Of a stretch of 64,000 nt of DNA, positions 46,180 through 58,217 are shown one piece after another. The stretch is taken from NCBI GenBank assembly GCA_961205875.1, contig OY540809.1, positions 17,496,267 to 17,560,266 of the forward strand. The letters run 5' to 3'. The DNA comes from Sialis fuliginosa. Its lineage: Eukaryota > Arthropoda > Insecta > Megaloptera > Sialidae. The notes beneath the pieces are model-generated. The model was given only the letters and a program-made list of their open reading frames with translations. It was not told the DNA's origin and ran no database searches. Position 1 is the stretch's first letter. Each line of letters starts with the position of its first letter. A program made the position numbers and the translations under genes.

Positions 46180-46913
46180 ATTATTTTAATTATTACTGCT
46201 ACATTATTACAACTATTTTATAAAAGTTATTATATGTACATAAAAAACTAACCGTAATTTATGTTTAATCGTTGGTATATTTTAATGTGTTAATGTGATG
46301 TTTTCTACAACAAATGTAAAGGAAAAAAATGTAAGTAATTTCTTCTGTATCATTATGTAAAAAAAAGACTTGTACCGACCAGAGCAGTTTATTAATTTCG
46401 ATTTTCGCGCCGATTGCAATAACTTCCTATTAGGAAGTTAAAAATTGCAATACAAATTTAAATATAAACAGCTCGGGATAGTAATCTAGGTATATAGTAA
46501 TCACCCTATTTATACACAAATGTATATGCGTAATGGTTTTACCGTCACGCATTTAGTAGGTACATGTGCAGATAAGAGTATATAGCATTTAAGTTAAGTA
46601 CCTATTGTATTTAATCGGGGGGGCCACACCCTTGTCTCATCATTGGTGTCGTGAATGTCACCTGCCCTGATAACCATCCTTTCGGACAATGATGATCGAT
46701 ATATTGCCAAATCAATGCCAATTCAAAATAAAACGTGTGTGTTGGGCAAGCACATGATAGGGTTCCGTAGCCATTCTCACTAACATTCTCTACTTGATAA
46801 TACGTATCAAGAGCTATTTCATGTTGACGTAGATGTAATCTCTATAAAAGTGTACGTGTTCGTATGATCATTTATAAAATATTCAGTCAAGGCATACACG
46901 AGTGTATGCCATA
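46180..46913. other. Repeat fragments
   Basis: 46740-46775 (GGCAAGCACATGATAGGGTT) is the inverse of 55105-55140. The inverted pair CATACACGAGTGTATG sits at 46893-46908. No gene. Confidence 0.5.
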
Positions 46914-47451
46914 AGGGTTCCGAAGTACATACTACGTGGACTGTTTGGAGCCACTTACAGGTGTATTTTTAAGCTATAGAAAATATAAAAATAAGATCAT
47001 ATTCTACTAATTGAGATCAACATTTGGCACCCCAAAAAAATAAAAAATTATATGACACCGCTATTTCTCCATTTGAAATAATATTGTTGACTTTAATATT
47101 TGCCGTTGGTAGTCCCACCAAAGTCTCGTTACCAAATTTTTTTCAGATTTTTTGAGCCAGTAGTTACCGAGTTAGGGGGAGAGACATTTTGAGTTAAAAA
47201 AATATGGTCATATTCTATTGATTTAGATGTACATTTTCACACCCCACACACCTTGGTATACATTTTTTTAAATTGTTTTAAAGCTCCCTGCAGGTGCCAA
47301 TTTTGATTTAGAAAAAAATCAAAGAGAGGGTCTAATTCCACTGGTTTGGTTATACATTTTGACGTGCCACTTGCCTTGGTATAAAAAACTCACTGAAAAG
47401 GACGGACGGACGGACGACAAAGTGAGATTAATACGGTTTCTTCAGAACCCT
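46914..47451. mobile_element. AGGGTTCCGAAG element
   Basis: It starts AGGGTTCCGAAGTACATACT, ends GGTTTCTTCAGAACCCT, and contains GGTAGTCCCACC and a GACGGACGGACGGACGACAA block near the right end. It matches the 17848-18564 arm in the same orientation. Confidence 0.75.
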
Positions 47452-47757
47452 AAAAAAGTGTTATTTCTAAATTTTTCATAAACTATTTTTGTTATAATTT
47501 TCATTGAAAATACTAAATAATAGCTAGGTACATTCTGGAATTTGTTCACATTTTTTGCATCGAAAGCTTAGAAATTAGATTTGATAACGACTTTGAAAGC
47601 AAATATATCGTGATTGAAGAGTTAAATCAAAAGGTCGTAGAACACTTTTTGTTGCATTTTAGGAGACCTGTCTAAAAACTCAATCTATGGGATTTTTTTA
47701 AATTTCTCTATTATTTTCTTGTTTTACAAGTCTTGAGGCTTCCGTGGTGATCTTGAT
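47452..47757. other. Spacer with a dispersed repeat fragment
   Basis: 47575-47680 is an inverted fragment of the repeat found in tandem at 54566-55080 (TGCATTTTAGGAGACCTGTC). Confidence 0.55.
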
Positions 47758-47905
47758 ATGAATCTTGGTTTCTGGGTATAAGCTCTTCTAAAAGTGCACT
47801 GCACTTTTAGAAGAGCCCTGAAGATGTCCACTGCAATGTGTGACGAAACGTTGACCGATAACACGACCAAATCGACGCGGCTTATACCCAGAAGCCAAGA
47901 TTCAT
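47758..47905. repeat. Double hairpin with a perfect 17-bp inner stem
   Basis: The inner palindrome at 47782-47816 has 17-bp arms (GCTCTTCTAAAAGTGCA) around one base. The outer arms, ATGAATCTTGG..CTGGGTATAAG at 47758-47783 and its inverse at 47880-47905, enclose it and a CCACTGCAATGTGTGACGAA block. Confidence 0.85.
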
Positions 47906-48364
47906 ATTTTCTTGTTTGCCAATATAATTTACTTTTTGTAATATTTACATTTAATATTTAAATCACATCTGTTTGTGACTTTTCTGTAATTACAATTCAA
48001 CAAACGATTTGATTTATAAATAGGTATATTATTAAAAATAAAACCACAGCTTCTCTTTTAAAAACGATATTTAGATTTAACTCCTTAATTTACTTATAAT
48101 CTGTATTTTCCGGCAGATATTTCATTTCTTTTGACGTTGAAGTTTTAAAATGAGGTGGGTAGATAAGGTAAGTTCTTCGCCTATCACTCGTGCGTTAAAC
48201 GAAGTGCCATGTATAAAAATATTTTCGGTGTTATTGTTTTATTGAAGATATGTCCTTTACGAATATACAAGATTTATGTTATAAATAAAACAATAAATTA
48301 TATAAATCGCACATCAAAAAAAGTGCGCGTTTGCAGTTTTTACACATTTACATTTTTTGTTTTA
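47906..48364. other. AT-rich sequence
   Basis: The block 48125-48345 has an inverted counterpart at 49770-49960 (AAAACAATAAATTATAT and CATAAATCTT.., GTTTAACGCA). The two bracket 48365-49690. Confidence 0.5.
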
Positions 48365-49195
48365 TATTACTAGCTGTGTCCGCGGCTTCGCTCGCGTGGA
48401 CTACGTTTATTGTTTCGGATTTTTGAAAAATATAGTTGAATTAAGTACAAATACCATTAGTTATTATTGTAATAATAGCTAATCAACACCTAAATTACAT
48501 AATAAAAACGAATCAGAACAAAAAGTACAAATCATTTATGTTCTGTTTAAAAAAACTTAATTATTGAAAACAAAATAAACAGTTGACGATCGAAAGAGTT
48601 CGAATGGCGGCCGAGATGTTCCGACGCAGCACTTGTTCTTTAGTTCGCGCGTTATTAATAATATTTTACCGTAAATAACTTATTTAAAGTTATTTATACT
48701 GTAAAGGGCGAATTATATATACATTAAGTACTTATGACGATAAAATCATTAATTTCGATAAGGATTAATGTTTTGCATGTCATAAGTCCACGTAAGCAGA
48801 ACGTAAAACATTTTAAATTTTCTTTATAACATAGAAGCAGTCATTGTGGTTTGAATATTAAAGTTAATATTATAGACTTTATTTTAGATCTTTTGAATCT
48901 ACACAATTCTTTACTACATTATTTTATTCAATATTGAACGGTTTAGGCATCATATTGCAAAAGAGCGCGCTAACGGTAAACTTTTTTACGACTTGATTTA
49001 CTATTATCGTCACTTCTTATTTCTTATGTTACCTAACGTAACAAAATATATCCTATAACCTGGCCAGAGAACATATCTATGAATTAAAAAAAAAAACACG
49101 TAAATCGGATAAGTGGTTCTCGAGTAATAAGCGCACTAACGGACAGACAGACAGGCAGAGAAATGTTGAGCTTTATATACATATATTAACTCAAT
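48365..49195 (-). repeat. Dispersed repeat, inverted copy of 24850-25722
   Basis: It begins ACTAGCTGTGTCCGCGGCTT, includes AACAGTTGACGATCGAAAG and CTGGCCAGAGAAC, and ends with GACAGACAGACAGGCAG and GAGCTTTATA. Confidence 0.78.
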
Positions 49196-49505
49196 CGTAC
49201 CCAGCGTTACATATATGTAACAGAGCGCTTTTGTTAAGATTTTGCGTTTGATGTAAGATTATTTTTATTCGAATGGGTTTAAAATGATACTTATTTTCGA
49301 ATATTGGACTGAATACATCAACAATGCAATTACCAACGTTCTGGAGTTTTAGTATAAGGTAAGAATTGATGACAGAATCAGCAATATCGGTAACAAAAAA
49401 AAAACCTCGGGAACGATTGAGTTAAGAATAGAAGCGCACTGTGAATCAAAATAAACTAATTATTGGATGAAAGTTTATAGAATAAATTTTAATAATAATT
49501 GAAAT
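49196..49505. other. Spacer
   Basis: Nothing recognised. Confidence 0.4.
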
Positions 49506-49688
49506 CAGTGGCGGTGCGCGAGTTATATTCATGTGAGTCCAATGACAGTTTATGTTTAGATCAGGCACATTCGACATAGTCAGTACGGCAGAGAATCATC
49601 CTTTCGGAAGACATGACAAAATCCGAATGTGTTCGATCTATGATAGCAACTCGCATAGCCTCACCTGAATACAGCTCGCGCACCACTG
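49506..49688. mobile_element. 183-bp TIR MITE (CAGTGG..GTGCGCGAG)
   Basis: The left end is CAGTGGCGGTGCGCGAGTTA and the right end is the inverse of CAGTGGTGCGCGAGCTGTAT. GTGAG/CTCAC lies at equal distance from each end. I find no matching 8-bp flanks. Confidence 0.7.
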
Positions 49689-50388
49689 CTGGTATAAATA
49701 TTGCTTTATTCACCTTACGCTGCTTACTAAAAATTCAAAAAAGGGTCAAAAATTATTTAAAAACCGCAAACGCGTTATTTTTGACGTGAGATTTACATCA
49801 TTTATTGTTTTATTTATAACATAAATCTTTTATGTTCGTAAAGGACATATCCTTAATAATACAATAACACCCAAAATATTCTTATACATGATACTTCGTT
49901 TAACGCATGAGTGACTGGCGAAAAACAAGCCTTACCTACCCACCTCTTATTTATGAAAGCACGAATTTATAATAAATACTAATGTACAAGTTTTAATACG
50001 ATTAGCCATTTGATTGTTCTCGCAATAAAGAAGGTACGTATATATACGTATAACACTATATTAATATAATAAAGTACTAGCAGAAAACAATTGATAATTG
50101 TATATAGAAAATTTTAACTTATTCACCATGTCGGTTCTACATTAAATTTAAAGGTGGGAGAGAGAACTGTATGTTAACAAGTAATTTTGGGGAAATACCC
50201 GGGCTAACGGATAATTAAAACTTGTTGAATATCAATTTTAATGCCATAATATATGTACCAAATGTACCTATTATAAAGAGAAAATAGGAGTGTTCTCTTT
50301 ATCAGAATGCTATACAATTCATTAATAATATACAAGCTGTTCCATTAAAAATAGTTATTTTTCAAAATATTTTACATTCGACGTTTTT
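49689..50388. other. AT-rich sequence
   Basis: It includes the inverted counterpart of 48125-48345 at 49770-49960. No gene. Confidence 0.45.
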
Positions 50389-50928
50389 AGGGTTCTGTAC
50401 CTCAAAATGAAAAAACCGAACCCTTATACTACCTTACAGGATGACTTTGTTTTCCGTCTATCTGTCTGTCAAGACCCTTTTTCTCAGGAACAGCTAGTTA
50501 TCAACTTAAAATTAATATCAAATACTATGTTCTACAGCCTCATAGACCTGTAAAAAATTCAAGTTTCTACTCAATACAATAAAAACATACGACCTTTCAA
50601 AGCGTATTGTGATACTGACAGACTGACTCACTGACTGATCATCAAAACCTAGAATCTTGAAATTTGACACGAAGGAAAGTCTCATAGCACAAGTAAATGA
50701 AACAATCCGAAAATTATTAATTTCAAATTCCATGTGGAATAATTACATAGCAAACTTAATTTTGCAGTTTCCTTCATAAAGCGTCTATGTAAAGACGCTC
50801 TTACACAAAGACGCCTTGACAATCAGGTCCATTGTTTACGTAACTAACTACTGTTAATAATGAAGTTTTATTTAACAGTACGGAACCTTCAGGGCGCGAG
50901 TTACACTCGCACTTGTCCGTCTTTTTTA
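50389..50928. mobile_element. AGGGTTCTGTACC element
   Basis: It starts AGGGTTCTGTACCTCAAAAT followed by AACCGAACCC and a CTGTCTGTC block. The right end has ACGGAACCTTC and GCGAGTTACACTCGCACTTG. Elements with this pair of ends are widespread in insect genomes. The 71-codon minus frame inside is not a gene. A related inner block is at 51590-51700. Confidence 0.65.
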
Positions 50929-51853
50929 AGAACATATTATTCGTCTAGGAAAAACTATTGATAGGTACTTTGCCATTTTGATTATCTCAATAGCATAGTT
51001 AGCAGTGATTCCCGCAATCATCCTGTACATAAATGGCGTTTAAAAAATCATCCTATACACATAACTGGCGTTTAAAAAAATAATAATTTTAAGTAGAATA
51101 TTTAAATGTTCTTACTGACCGACATCAGTTAAATATGCAAGAATAAAAAAAAAACTATATGTTAATCAGTTATATTGGGAAAACCTAAGCTAAAGAAATA
51201 AAATTTTACTGGCAGGGTGTATTTTAATGGCTCCAGTCTTGCAGACTACCTACATTACTTTAATCCCAAAGGAATAAGTCGTAAACAATACACACTGCGG
51301 TCCGTGGTAAACTAATTTTAAAATATGATTTCGAACTGAGTTTTTTTAATGTAATAACCGGTGACGTGATACTAAATACAGAAAGACAGTGCGCAATAGG
51401 ACTCGCGCCCTGTGAGTTCCATATCGTAATATAAAACTTAATTATTGACAATAGTTAGTTATGTAGAGACAATGGACTCGATTTTTACTTGACGCTTTAT
51501 GAAAGAAACCGTAAAATTAAGTTTGTAACGTAATAATTCCACATATGTAGAATTAAAAATTAATCATTTTTGGATTTTTTTCCTTTGTGCTATGCGACCT
51601 TCCTTCGTACCAAATTTCAAGATTCTAAGTCAAGTACCCTATAAGTTTTGATGATCAATAAAATGAGTTAGTCTGTCAGTATCAAAATACGCTTTGAAAA
51701 GCCGTATCTTTTTATTACATTGAGTTAGAAACTTTTTTACAAGAGTATGAAGCTGTAGACTTTACTATTTTATATTAATTTCAACCTTGATGCCTCTGAG
51801 AAAAAGGGTATTGATGGACAGACAAACGGGTTACAAAGTTCTTTTTATTTATA
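50929..51853. other. Repeat fragments
   Basis: 51590-51700 is an inverted-orientation relative of 50575-50660 (TTTCAAGATTCTAAGTCAAG, GATCAATAAAATGAG). No gene is seen. The 63-codon minus frame at 51260-51451 shows no feature. Confidence 0.45.
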
Positions 51854-52879
51854 CAGGGTAGTCCGGTTTGGGATACAGATATTTTAGGAGCTGATTCCCT
51901 GGGTCATTGTAAGTAAAAAATTGTAATGAAAAGGGGGGTCTATCTTCAACACCCTCTGAGCTACAGGGTGTTGAAAAAATTCCTTCAGAGTAGTATTTAC
52001 AAACAGAGATTATCTTATAACTTCCAAAGTAATGTAACTAGAGCAACCACAATGAATCAGTTTCATAGGTAATTAACTAACGTATTTTTCAGTATTAGCA
52101 TTATTGCTAGCCATGTTTCCAGTTCAGAGTTATTTATTTTTATTTTTTTTAATTTTTATGAAAATGACATTTTTCTCCAAAAGTACCTACAATATGTTAC
52201 CTACAAATTCACCTTACGAAGTTTGGATCTAAGTCTTACAGTTTTCCAGTTATAAATTTATCTAAATTAATCCCAAAAGTAACTATTTTGCTACCTACCA
52301 TATTAAATAAAACATTCATACAATTTTTTTGTTTATAATTACGTAATTAGTTTTAAAATTATACAGATTACCATTAACAATAACAAAATGTAATATAAAC
52401 AAAGGAAAAGTATGGCTGTTTCATTTAATAGGGTAGGTAATAAAATAGTCATTTTGGGAATAAAATTAGATAAATTTATAACTGGACCCAGGTCCAAACT
52501 TTGTGAGGTGAATTTGTAGATAACATTATACGTACCAAAATAATGATAAAAAAAGACCTCATATTATAGGTATATATAGAGAAAAATGTCATTTTTATAA
52601 AAATTTTCGAAAAAAAAAAATATTTTTTTACTTTGATCAGCAATAACTCTGAACTGGAAAAACGGATAGCAATAACGGTAATACTAAAAAATACATTAGT
52701 TAATTAGCTATGAAACTGACCTACTATTTGGGAGTTATGAGATAATCTTTGTTTGTAAATTATACTCTGAAACTCATAGGGTGTTGGAGATAGACCCTCC
52801 TTTTCATTACAATTATTTACTCGTAATGATCCAGGGAATCAGCTCCTAAAATATCTGTATCCCAAACCGGACCACCCTG
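51854..52879. mobile_element. 1.03-kb foldback element with arms of about 450 bp
   Basis: The ends are CAGGGTAGTCCGGTTTGGGA and the inverse (TCCCAAACCGGACCACCCTG), flanked by TATA/TA. Almost the whole element is self-complementary: GGAGCTGATTCCCTGG, AGATAGACCC and GGTGTTG, GAACTGGAAA, GTTTGGA(T/C)CT and GGTAGGTA(G/A) blocks all occur inverted at mirror positions. The loop is only about 90 bp. Transcription across it would give a long hairpin RNA. Confidence 0.88.
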
Positions 52880-53676
52880 TATAATATACATGTAATTTGG
52901 TGTTTTTTCCTTTCTTTGAAAATGACCACTACAAGAAGCAGATTCTATTAAATTAACAAGTTGATAAAAAAAATTTCAACCCAGAATTCTAGACATACAT
53001 TTATAATTTCTCCAAATTCTTATCTAGTTTAAAATGCAATTTAAAATACTTTTATTACTGTATTATTTATTTGAAGTAGATAATTTTTGAAAACTGTCTT
53101 TTCGAAATTATAAGAAGAAATGATTGTAAATATTGCACGTATATTTTTCAATGGATAAAAGCAGTATAGTTTAAAAGTTACTATTCAGGAAAAGTAACTA
53201 ATTTGATATATTCGATAAACTTAAAAAAATAATATTCTGTTGATTAATTTTATGATCAATATGTAGAATATCGTATGACAAACCTAATAGCATCTACATT
53301 AATAAAAGGCAGTAAAAGACGTTTACTGCCTTTTACCTAAGCCCGGCAGAATAGTTCTAAGGATTCCGTGAGTCCACAGTTTGAAGACCACTGGTTTAGA
53401 ATATGGCGGGGGGGGGGGACATCTTCTTATTCATTTTCTTAAAGTAATATCTATGTTGACTAACTAAAATACTTATTTATTTAAAAGGTCGTCTACTCAT
53501 TCCCTCTCGTGTGTTTCGGCGGTTACTGTGCGCTTGAATGTCCTTATTGTCTCGTTAAATTTGAACAGTACGTTCTCTCCCTTTGCGTTTTATACTTTTC
53601 ACTTATTTATGTGTAGAATGTTGCACTATTCTCATCGTTATGTGATTTTCTTCGCTTTTTGGTTATTCTTAAATAC
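52880..53676. other. AT-rich sequence with a small hairpin
   Basis: Hairpin at 53304-53334 (see its entry). An 11-G run is at about 53408-53418. The block GATTCCGTGAGTCC..GAAGACCACTGG at 53360-53395 looks like an isolated hAT end. Confidence 0.5.
53304..53334. repeat. Perfect 13-bp hairpin
   Basis: The arms AAAAGGCAGTAAA and TTTACTGCCTTTT enclose the loop AGACG. Confidence 0.9.
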
Positions 53677-54130
53677 AGGCTGATTTACAACTATGTAAAA
53701 AAAATTACAGTAGATCGAGGAAATTATTTTAAGCAAAAACATTATGTGATCATGTGTCCGGAAATTCTTCGTGAAGGAGCTATAGCGTACAGCCTTCCAA
53801 AAATTTTGGCCAAAATTAGTGTTTATTTAATATCTAGAGAACCCAATGTGATACAGTTATTAAATTTAATAACCGATTTATTATTGGTAATTTATAGCAC
53901 TAATTTATAATAATATACAGGGTTGATTTACAACTAGTGTTAAAAAAAGTGACAGTAAATCGAGGATGTTATTTTAACCAAAAAACTTTATGTGAACATG
54001 TTTCCGGAAATTCTTCGTAAGGGAGCTACAACCTTCCAAAGATTTTACTCAAAATTAGCGTTTATTTAATAACTAGAGAACTCATTGTGGTACATTTATG
54101 AAATTTAATACTCGGTTTAATGTTAATGAG
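53677..54130 (+). repeat. Two diverged tandem units of about 240 bp
   Basis: Each unit begins ACAGG(C/G)TGATTTACAACT, or close to it, and continues with ACAGTA(G/A)ATCGAGGA, CCGGAAATTCTTCGT and TTTATTTAATA. The unit starts are at about 53677 and 53928. The 83-codon frame in unit 1 is broken in unit 2 and looks like chance. Confidence 0.8.
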
Positions 54131-54565
54131 TGTTATCGATTTTCAGTATCAAATAATAATAATTTAGACCTGGAGTGTATGAGGCCAGTGGGCCCGCTGA
54201 TTTTTATCAAGTGTTTTTTTGTTCCTTAATTTTTTCCTGAGTTGGGTTCTTGTAAAAGCATATACATAACAATATGCTTTGTTCATTTGTCATAGGACAA
54301 ACCGTTTTCGAGAAACAGCAAAAAAAGAAAGTACTGCAGAATTTTACTTAATACGAATGCTTCAAATTACACAAAATAAGTTTATGTGCTTGTTCTATAA
54401 TTAAAAATAAGATAAAAAGTTAATATAAATATACCTCCAAAACTGCATTTGTATCAACATATATATAGTCATTTATAGTTTCGTTTTTTAGTCATGTTAA
54501 AGTATTATACATGTAATACAACTGGCTATAAGTCTATGAAGACAAGTATTAGGAGGTACATATAT
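54131..54565. other. Spacer
   Basis: Nothing recognised. Confidence 0.4.
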
Positions 54566-55080
54566 ATCTTTAGATAGGTCTCCTAAAATGCAACAAAAAA
54601 TATCTGAGGACTTTTTGATTTTAACCCTTCAATCACGATACATATGCGTTCAAAGGCGTTAACAGAGCGTCACCCAACCTCTATTTTCTAAAATATCGAT
54701 ATAAAAAATCTGAAAAAATCCGAGAATGTAGTTTTTAATTAGTACTTTCAATGAAAATTATAACGAACATTATGAAAAAAAAATTTGACCTCCCTCCCAT
54801 AGACTGAAAAGTGTACTCAATTTTTTTTCCACCTACCCCATTGTCTTTAGATAGGTCTCCTAAAATGCAACAAAAAATGTTATATGACATTTTGATTTTA
54901 ACCCTTCAGTCACGATACCTATATTTGATTTTAAATGTCGTTATTGGAGCCCCCCCCCTCTAATTTCTTAAATATCAATTCAAAAAATCTGAAAAGATCC
55001 AAAATGTAGCTTTTAATTAGTAATTTCAATAAAAATTATAACGAACATTATAGCAAAAATAGTTTATGAAACCATTCTTT
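54566..55080 (+). repeat. Tandem duplication, period about 275 bp
   Basis: CTTTAGATAGGTCTCCTAAA occurs at about 54570 and 54845. Each is followed by TTTTGATTTTAACCCTTCA, ATCTGAAAA and TATAACGAACATTAT. An inverted fragment is at 47575-47680. Confidence 0.82.
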
Positions 55081-56849
55081 TTTATAAATCGTAGTGAGAA
55101 TTACTACAGAACCCTATCAAGTGCGTGCCCAACACGCACTTGACCGTTTTATTATTAACGTACATATTACATTTGACGTTCCACCTCGGTAAAGATAATT
55201 TCTTAATTTTTGTAGCGAGTTTTATTTTTGTTATAACTTTTGTTATAACTGATTATTTTAGGAAAAGTTTCATAATCTGCTGTTTTAAATTATTCAGCTA
55301 AACAAAGGAGTGATGGTCTGGAATCACTATATAAATATATAAAGACTACTGAACATCCCTTTTCAGTAGTGAAGCAGTTTCTCTCAGCCTTATTAAGGTA
55401 TTTCTCGGGGAGAAACAAGGTACGCTATATGTTAGAAAAGGAAAAAAAAGTGTAGTATAAAATCAAGATAGCCATGGTATAAATTAAAATAAAATTTGGC
55501 AACGTTGACTATATATTTTCTATTGCGCATGCGCGACTTTTGTATTCCCGATGACAGCTACATATTATTTAATGTTTTGATGTGATAACGTGTACTATTA
55601 TTTGCAGCTGAATTTGTTATATATTATAAGTTCATAATTAAGAAATAGTTTTTATTATTTTTATTATTCCTTGAAATTAAAATAACAATATATTCAGCAC
55701 GTACGATTTTTAAATATCGCGGTAATAATATTTTGCGGCGTTGTCATAGCTAGTACCGTGATATTTTTTATCAGAAAATAAGTTTTTATTTTATTTATAA
55801 CTTAAAAACGGGGTGGTGGAAATACTTGAGATTTTTTATATTAAGTCCAATTATATTAATTTAGTTTTTCTCAAAATTTCATAAATTTCTTGATCTTCCT
55901 TCGCATAAAATTATTTACTTTTTTATTGAAAATCCGCTTAAAATATCGTAATCCCTATACTCGCAATGTTAAATTTTTGATTTTATTTTGACGATATCTT
56001 CGCTCACAGATGGTCAATCATTTTAAGATTTTGAATATAATAACCTTTTTTAGTTTTTTACAAAATTTGAGCTTACTCTTGAATCTTTTAATTTTTCCGA
56101 GAAATACCATAAACAATCGACTTGCATAAGCATAGCCAAAAACATGTTAACCCGAATCATTCCTGCCCATTGACATGGCTGAACTGTTAATTGTTGAATT
56201 CTTTGATCTCTTAATTTTGAAGATTTCTTTCAGGAGCACGCGCATAACAAACTTATTTCCACGCGAAATTTGAAAAATCATCAAAATAATATGTTGTGTG
56301 CATGCGCCATCTTATAAATGAAGAGACCAAAGAACAAACGAAACAAAAGTCAAAGAACATCGAAACGTTTTTTTAGTATTTATTATAAAATGAGGTGAAT
56401 GAAACTTATATCATTCGAAAGGTACTGTGCCATAGATCACTGTTTTTATTTGAAAATTAATTAGGTTAAGTTAGTTACTGTGCCATAGATGCGCACAAAA
56501 AAACATGTGTGTATGTTGCCGTTAAGGTAGGTAAAATATTAGTCCAATTTCGACCATAGGCGATACTAGTATCGTATATAAATACATACATAAATTGGAC
56601 TATATTTCAACTACAATACATTTATTCAAATCGCGAATACTTGTAATTTACTTGAATTATCAAATCTTATTCAATAATTGAATAACCATAGACGCTTGTT
56701 AATTACTAAATCTGAATTCAACAATTGAATAAACAAACCATAGATGCACATCACATACCTTTATACTACATTAAATTGAGTTCAGTGTTGCGTCTCGCGC
56801 ATACGAAAAGGAGAAATACATAGATTGTTACGAGTAGCATGAAAATTAA
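55081..56849. other. 1.8 kb without a gene
   Basis: 55105-55140 is the inverse of 46740-46775. The rest is AT-rich. I see no exon, including no candidate for the Lkr start-codon exon. TTAA at 56846-56849 is the left target site of the next element. Confidence 0.45.
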
Positions 56850-57676
56850 CCTTTTAAGGACGGGGATTTTTACGTTGAAATCGAGCTTTTTATTTACACA
56901 AAATTTGTACATAAAATCAATTAATTTCTCACGTGGCGTGCCCGATCAAGTTGCCGGTCGATATATCGACCAGTCCCGACCGTAATGGAAAGTCCACTGT
57001 AAAAAATTCAGTTTCGACGATTTGAGGGAGTTTTCTTACGTAATTTGATGCACTGAATACGAAAAAAAATGTGGAAAAAAAATCTTGGAGGCAAACTTGA
57101 CCTTGAAAATCGCATAAACCCACGTTTTATGATGTGTTGAGTATGGAAAAAATATCCATATGAGTCACAAATGTAACCGCCGGTTTCGAAAAAACGGGCC
57201 GCCACCTGGCGGGTGAGCGGTAAACGACGAGGCGCACTGGCGTCTTGTTATACGGGCTTTTCAAATATATACAACGCGGAGGGCTCTTTACAACAAATAA
57301 TAATAATAATAATAATAATAGTAATAATAACAATAGTAAATCCTTCACAAAAAAGAAACAACCAAGTGCTAACCTGCTGGTAAGAACTAACGGTTTTCAA
57401 TTTTCGGCTTTACATTCACCTTGGAGCACCTTGGAGACGATTTTTGCGAGACGTAATATTTTTTTCATGCTCAGTGCATCATAAAAAATAGGTATACTGT
57501 CAGGCCAAAATTGCCAAAAAAATTGACCTTGAAATGCGATTATCAAGGTAAAAGGTGCCTCCTGAATCTGTTTTACTATTTTTTTCGTATTCAGCACTTC
57601 AAATTACGTAAGAAAACATAAAATATTTTGCGCTCTATGGGTGGTCGATATTTCGACCACTCGCGTCCTTAAAAGG
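56850..57676. mobile_element. Non-autonomous piggyBac-type element, TTAA-flanked
   Basis: The ends are CCTTTTAAGGACG and its inverse, and both are bordered by TTAA (56846-56849, 57677-57680), the target of the piggyBac superfamily. Subterminal palindromes GGTCGATATATCGACC (near 56956) and TGGTCGATATTTCGACCA (near 57645) mirror each other. Inner blocks with ACGTAATTTGA and GACCTTGAAA also occur inverted. The core carries an (AAT)n microsatellite (57297-57321). Its frames are low-complexity products of that repeat. No transposase. Confidence 0.82.
57297..57321. repeat. (AAT)8 microsatellite
   Basis: Perfect trinucleotide repeat with an imperfect continuation to about 57340. It explains the poly-Asn and poly-Leu frames here. 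Confidence 0.95.
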
Positions 57677-57680
57677 TTAA

Positions 57681-58217
57681 CTATTTAAGACCCCTTACAC
57701 ACTTAGCGTTTCATCTTTAAAACTTGTCGAATTTTAAAATCTGTCAAGGTCATTCCAATTCACTAGTCTCACTAAAGAAGGTTCGCTTCAAAAAAATGAT
57801 TAGATGAAAAATATAAATTCCACGCGGGCGAAGTCGCGGGTATAACTTAGTATTCAATAAAATAACTAGTTTATAATTATATACATGTTAATAAAGCATA
57901 TTTTACTTGATACGTTTCAAATAAAATAATTTTTGCGAAAATTCTAAATGGATCGAATTAATTTTTTTTGAATTATGGTATTATGGAGCTCTATTATTGT
58001 TTCCCGGAATATTAATAATTTACATAATAATTTAACGAATTACCTTTAAACATTTTTTTTCAAATGATTAAATTTTTTAATGAAAATTGTAATTATAGCT
58101 TCAAATTGAATTTTCAAATTGATTAATCAAATATCTGTATACCTATTTGTTATAATTTTTTTATATTAATTTTACAAATACAGTCCACACTCTACAGAAT
58201 GAAGCATTATTCTTATA
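57681..58217. other. Repeat fragment and AT-rich sequence
   Basis: 57815-57850 has the block CACGCGGGCGAAGTCGCGGG, an end motif of a widespread dispersed insect repeat. No gene. Confidence 0.5.

Noticed and set aside
53659-53910. 83-codon plus frame that looks protein-like
   Set aside because: It lies in one unit of a diverged tandem repeat. The second unit breaks the frame.
57127-57484. Frames with poly-Leu or poly-Asn at 57127-57348 and 57245-57484
   Set aside because: They are translations of the (AAT)n microsatellite inside a piggyBac-type element.
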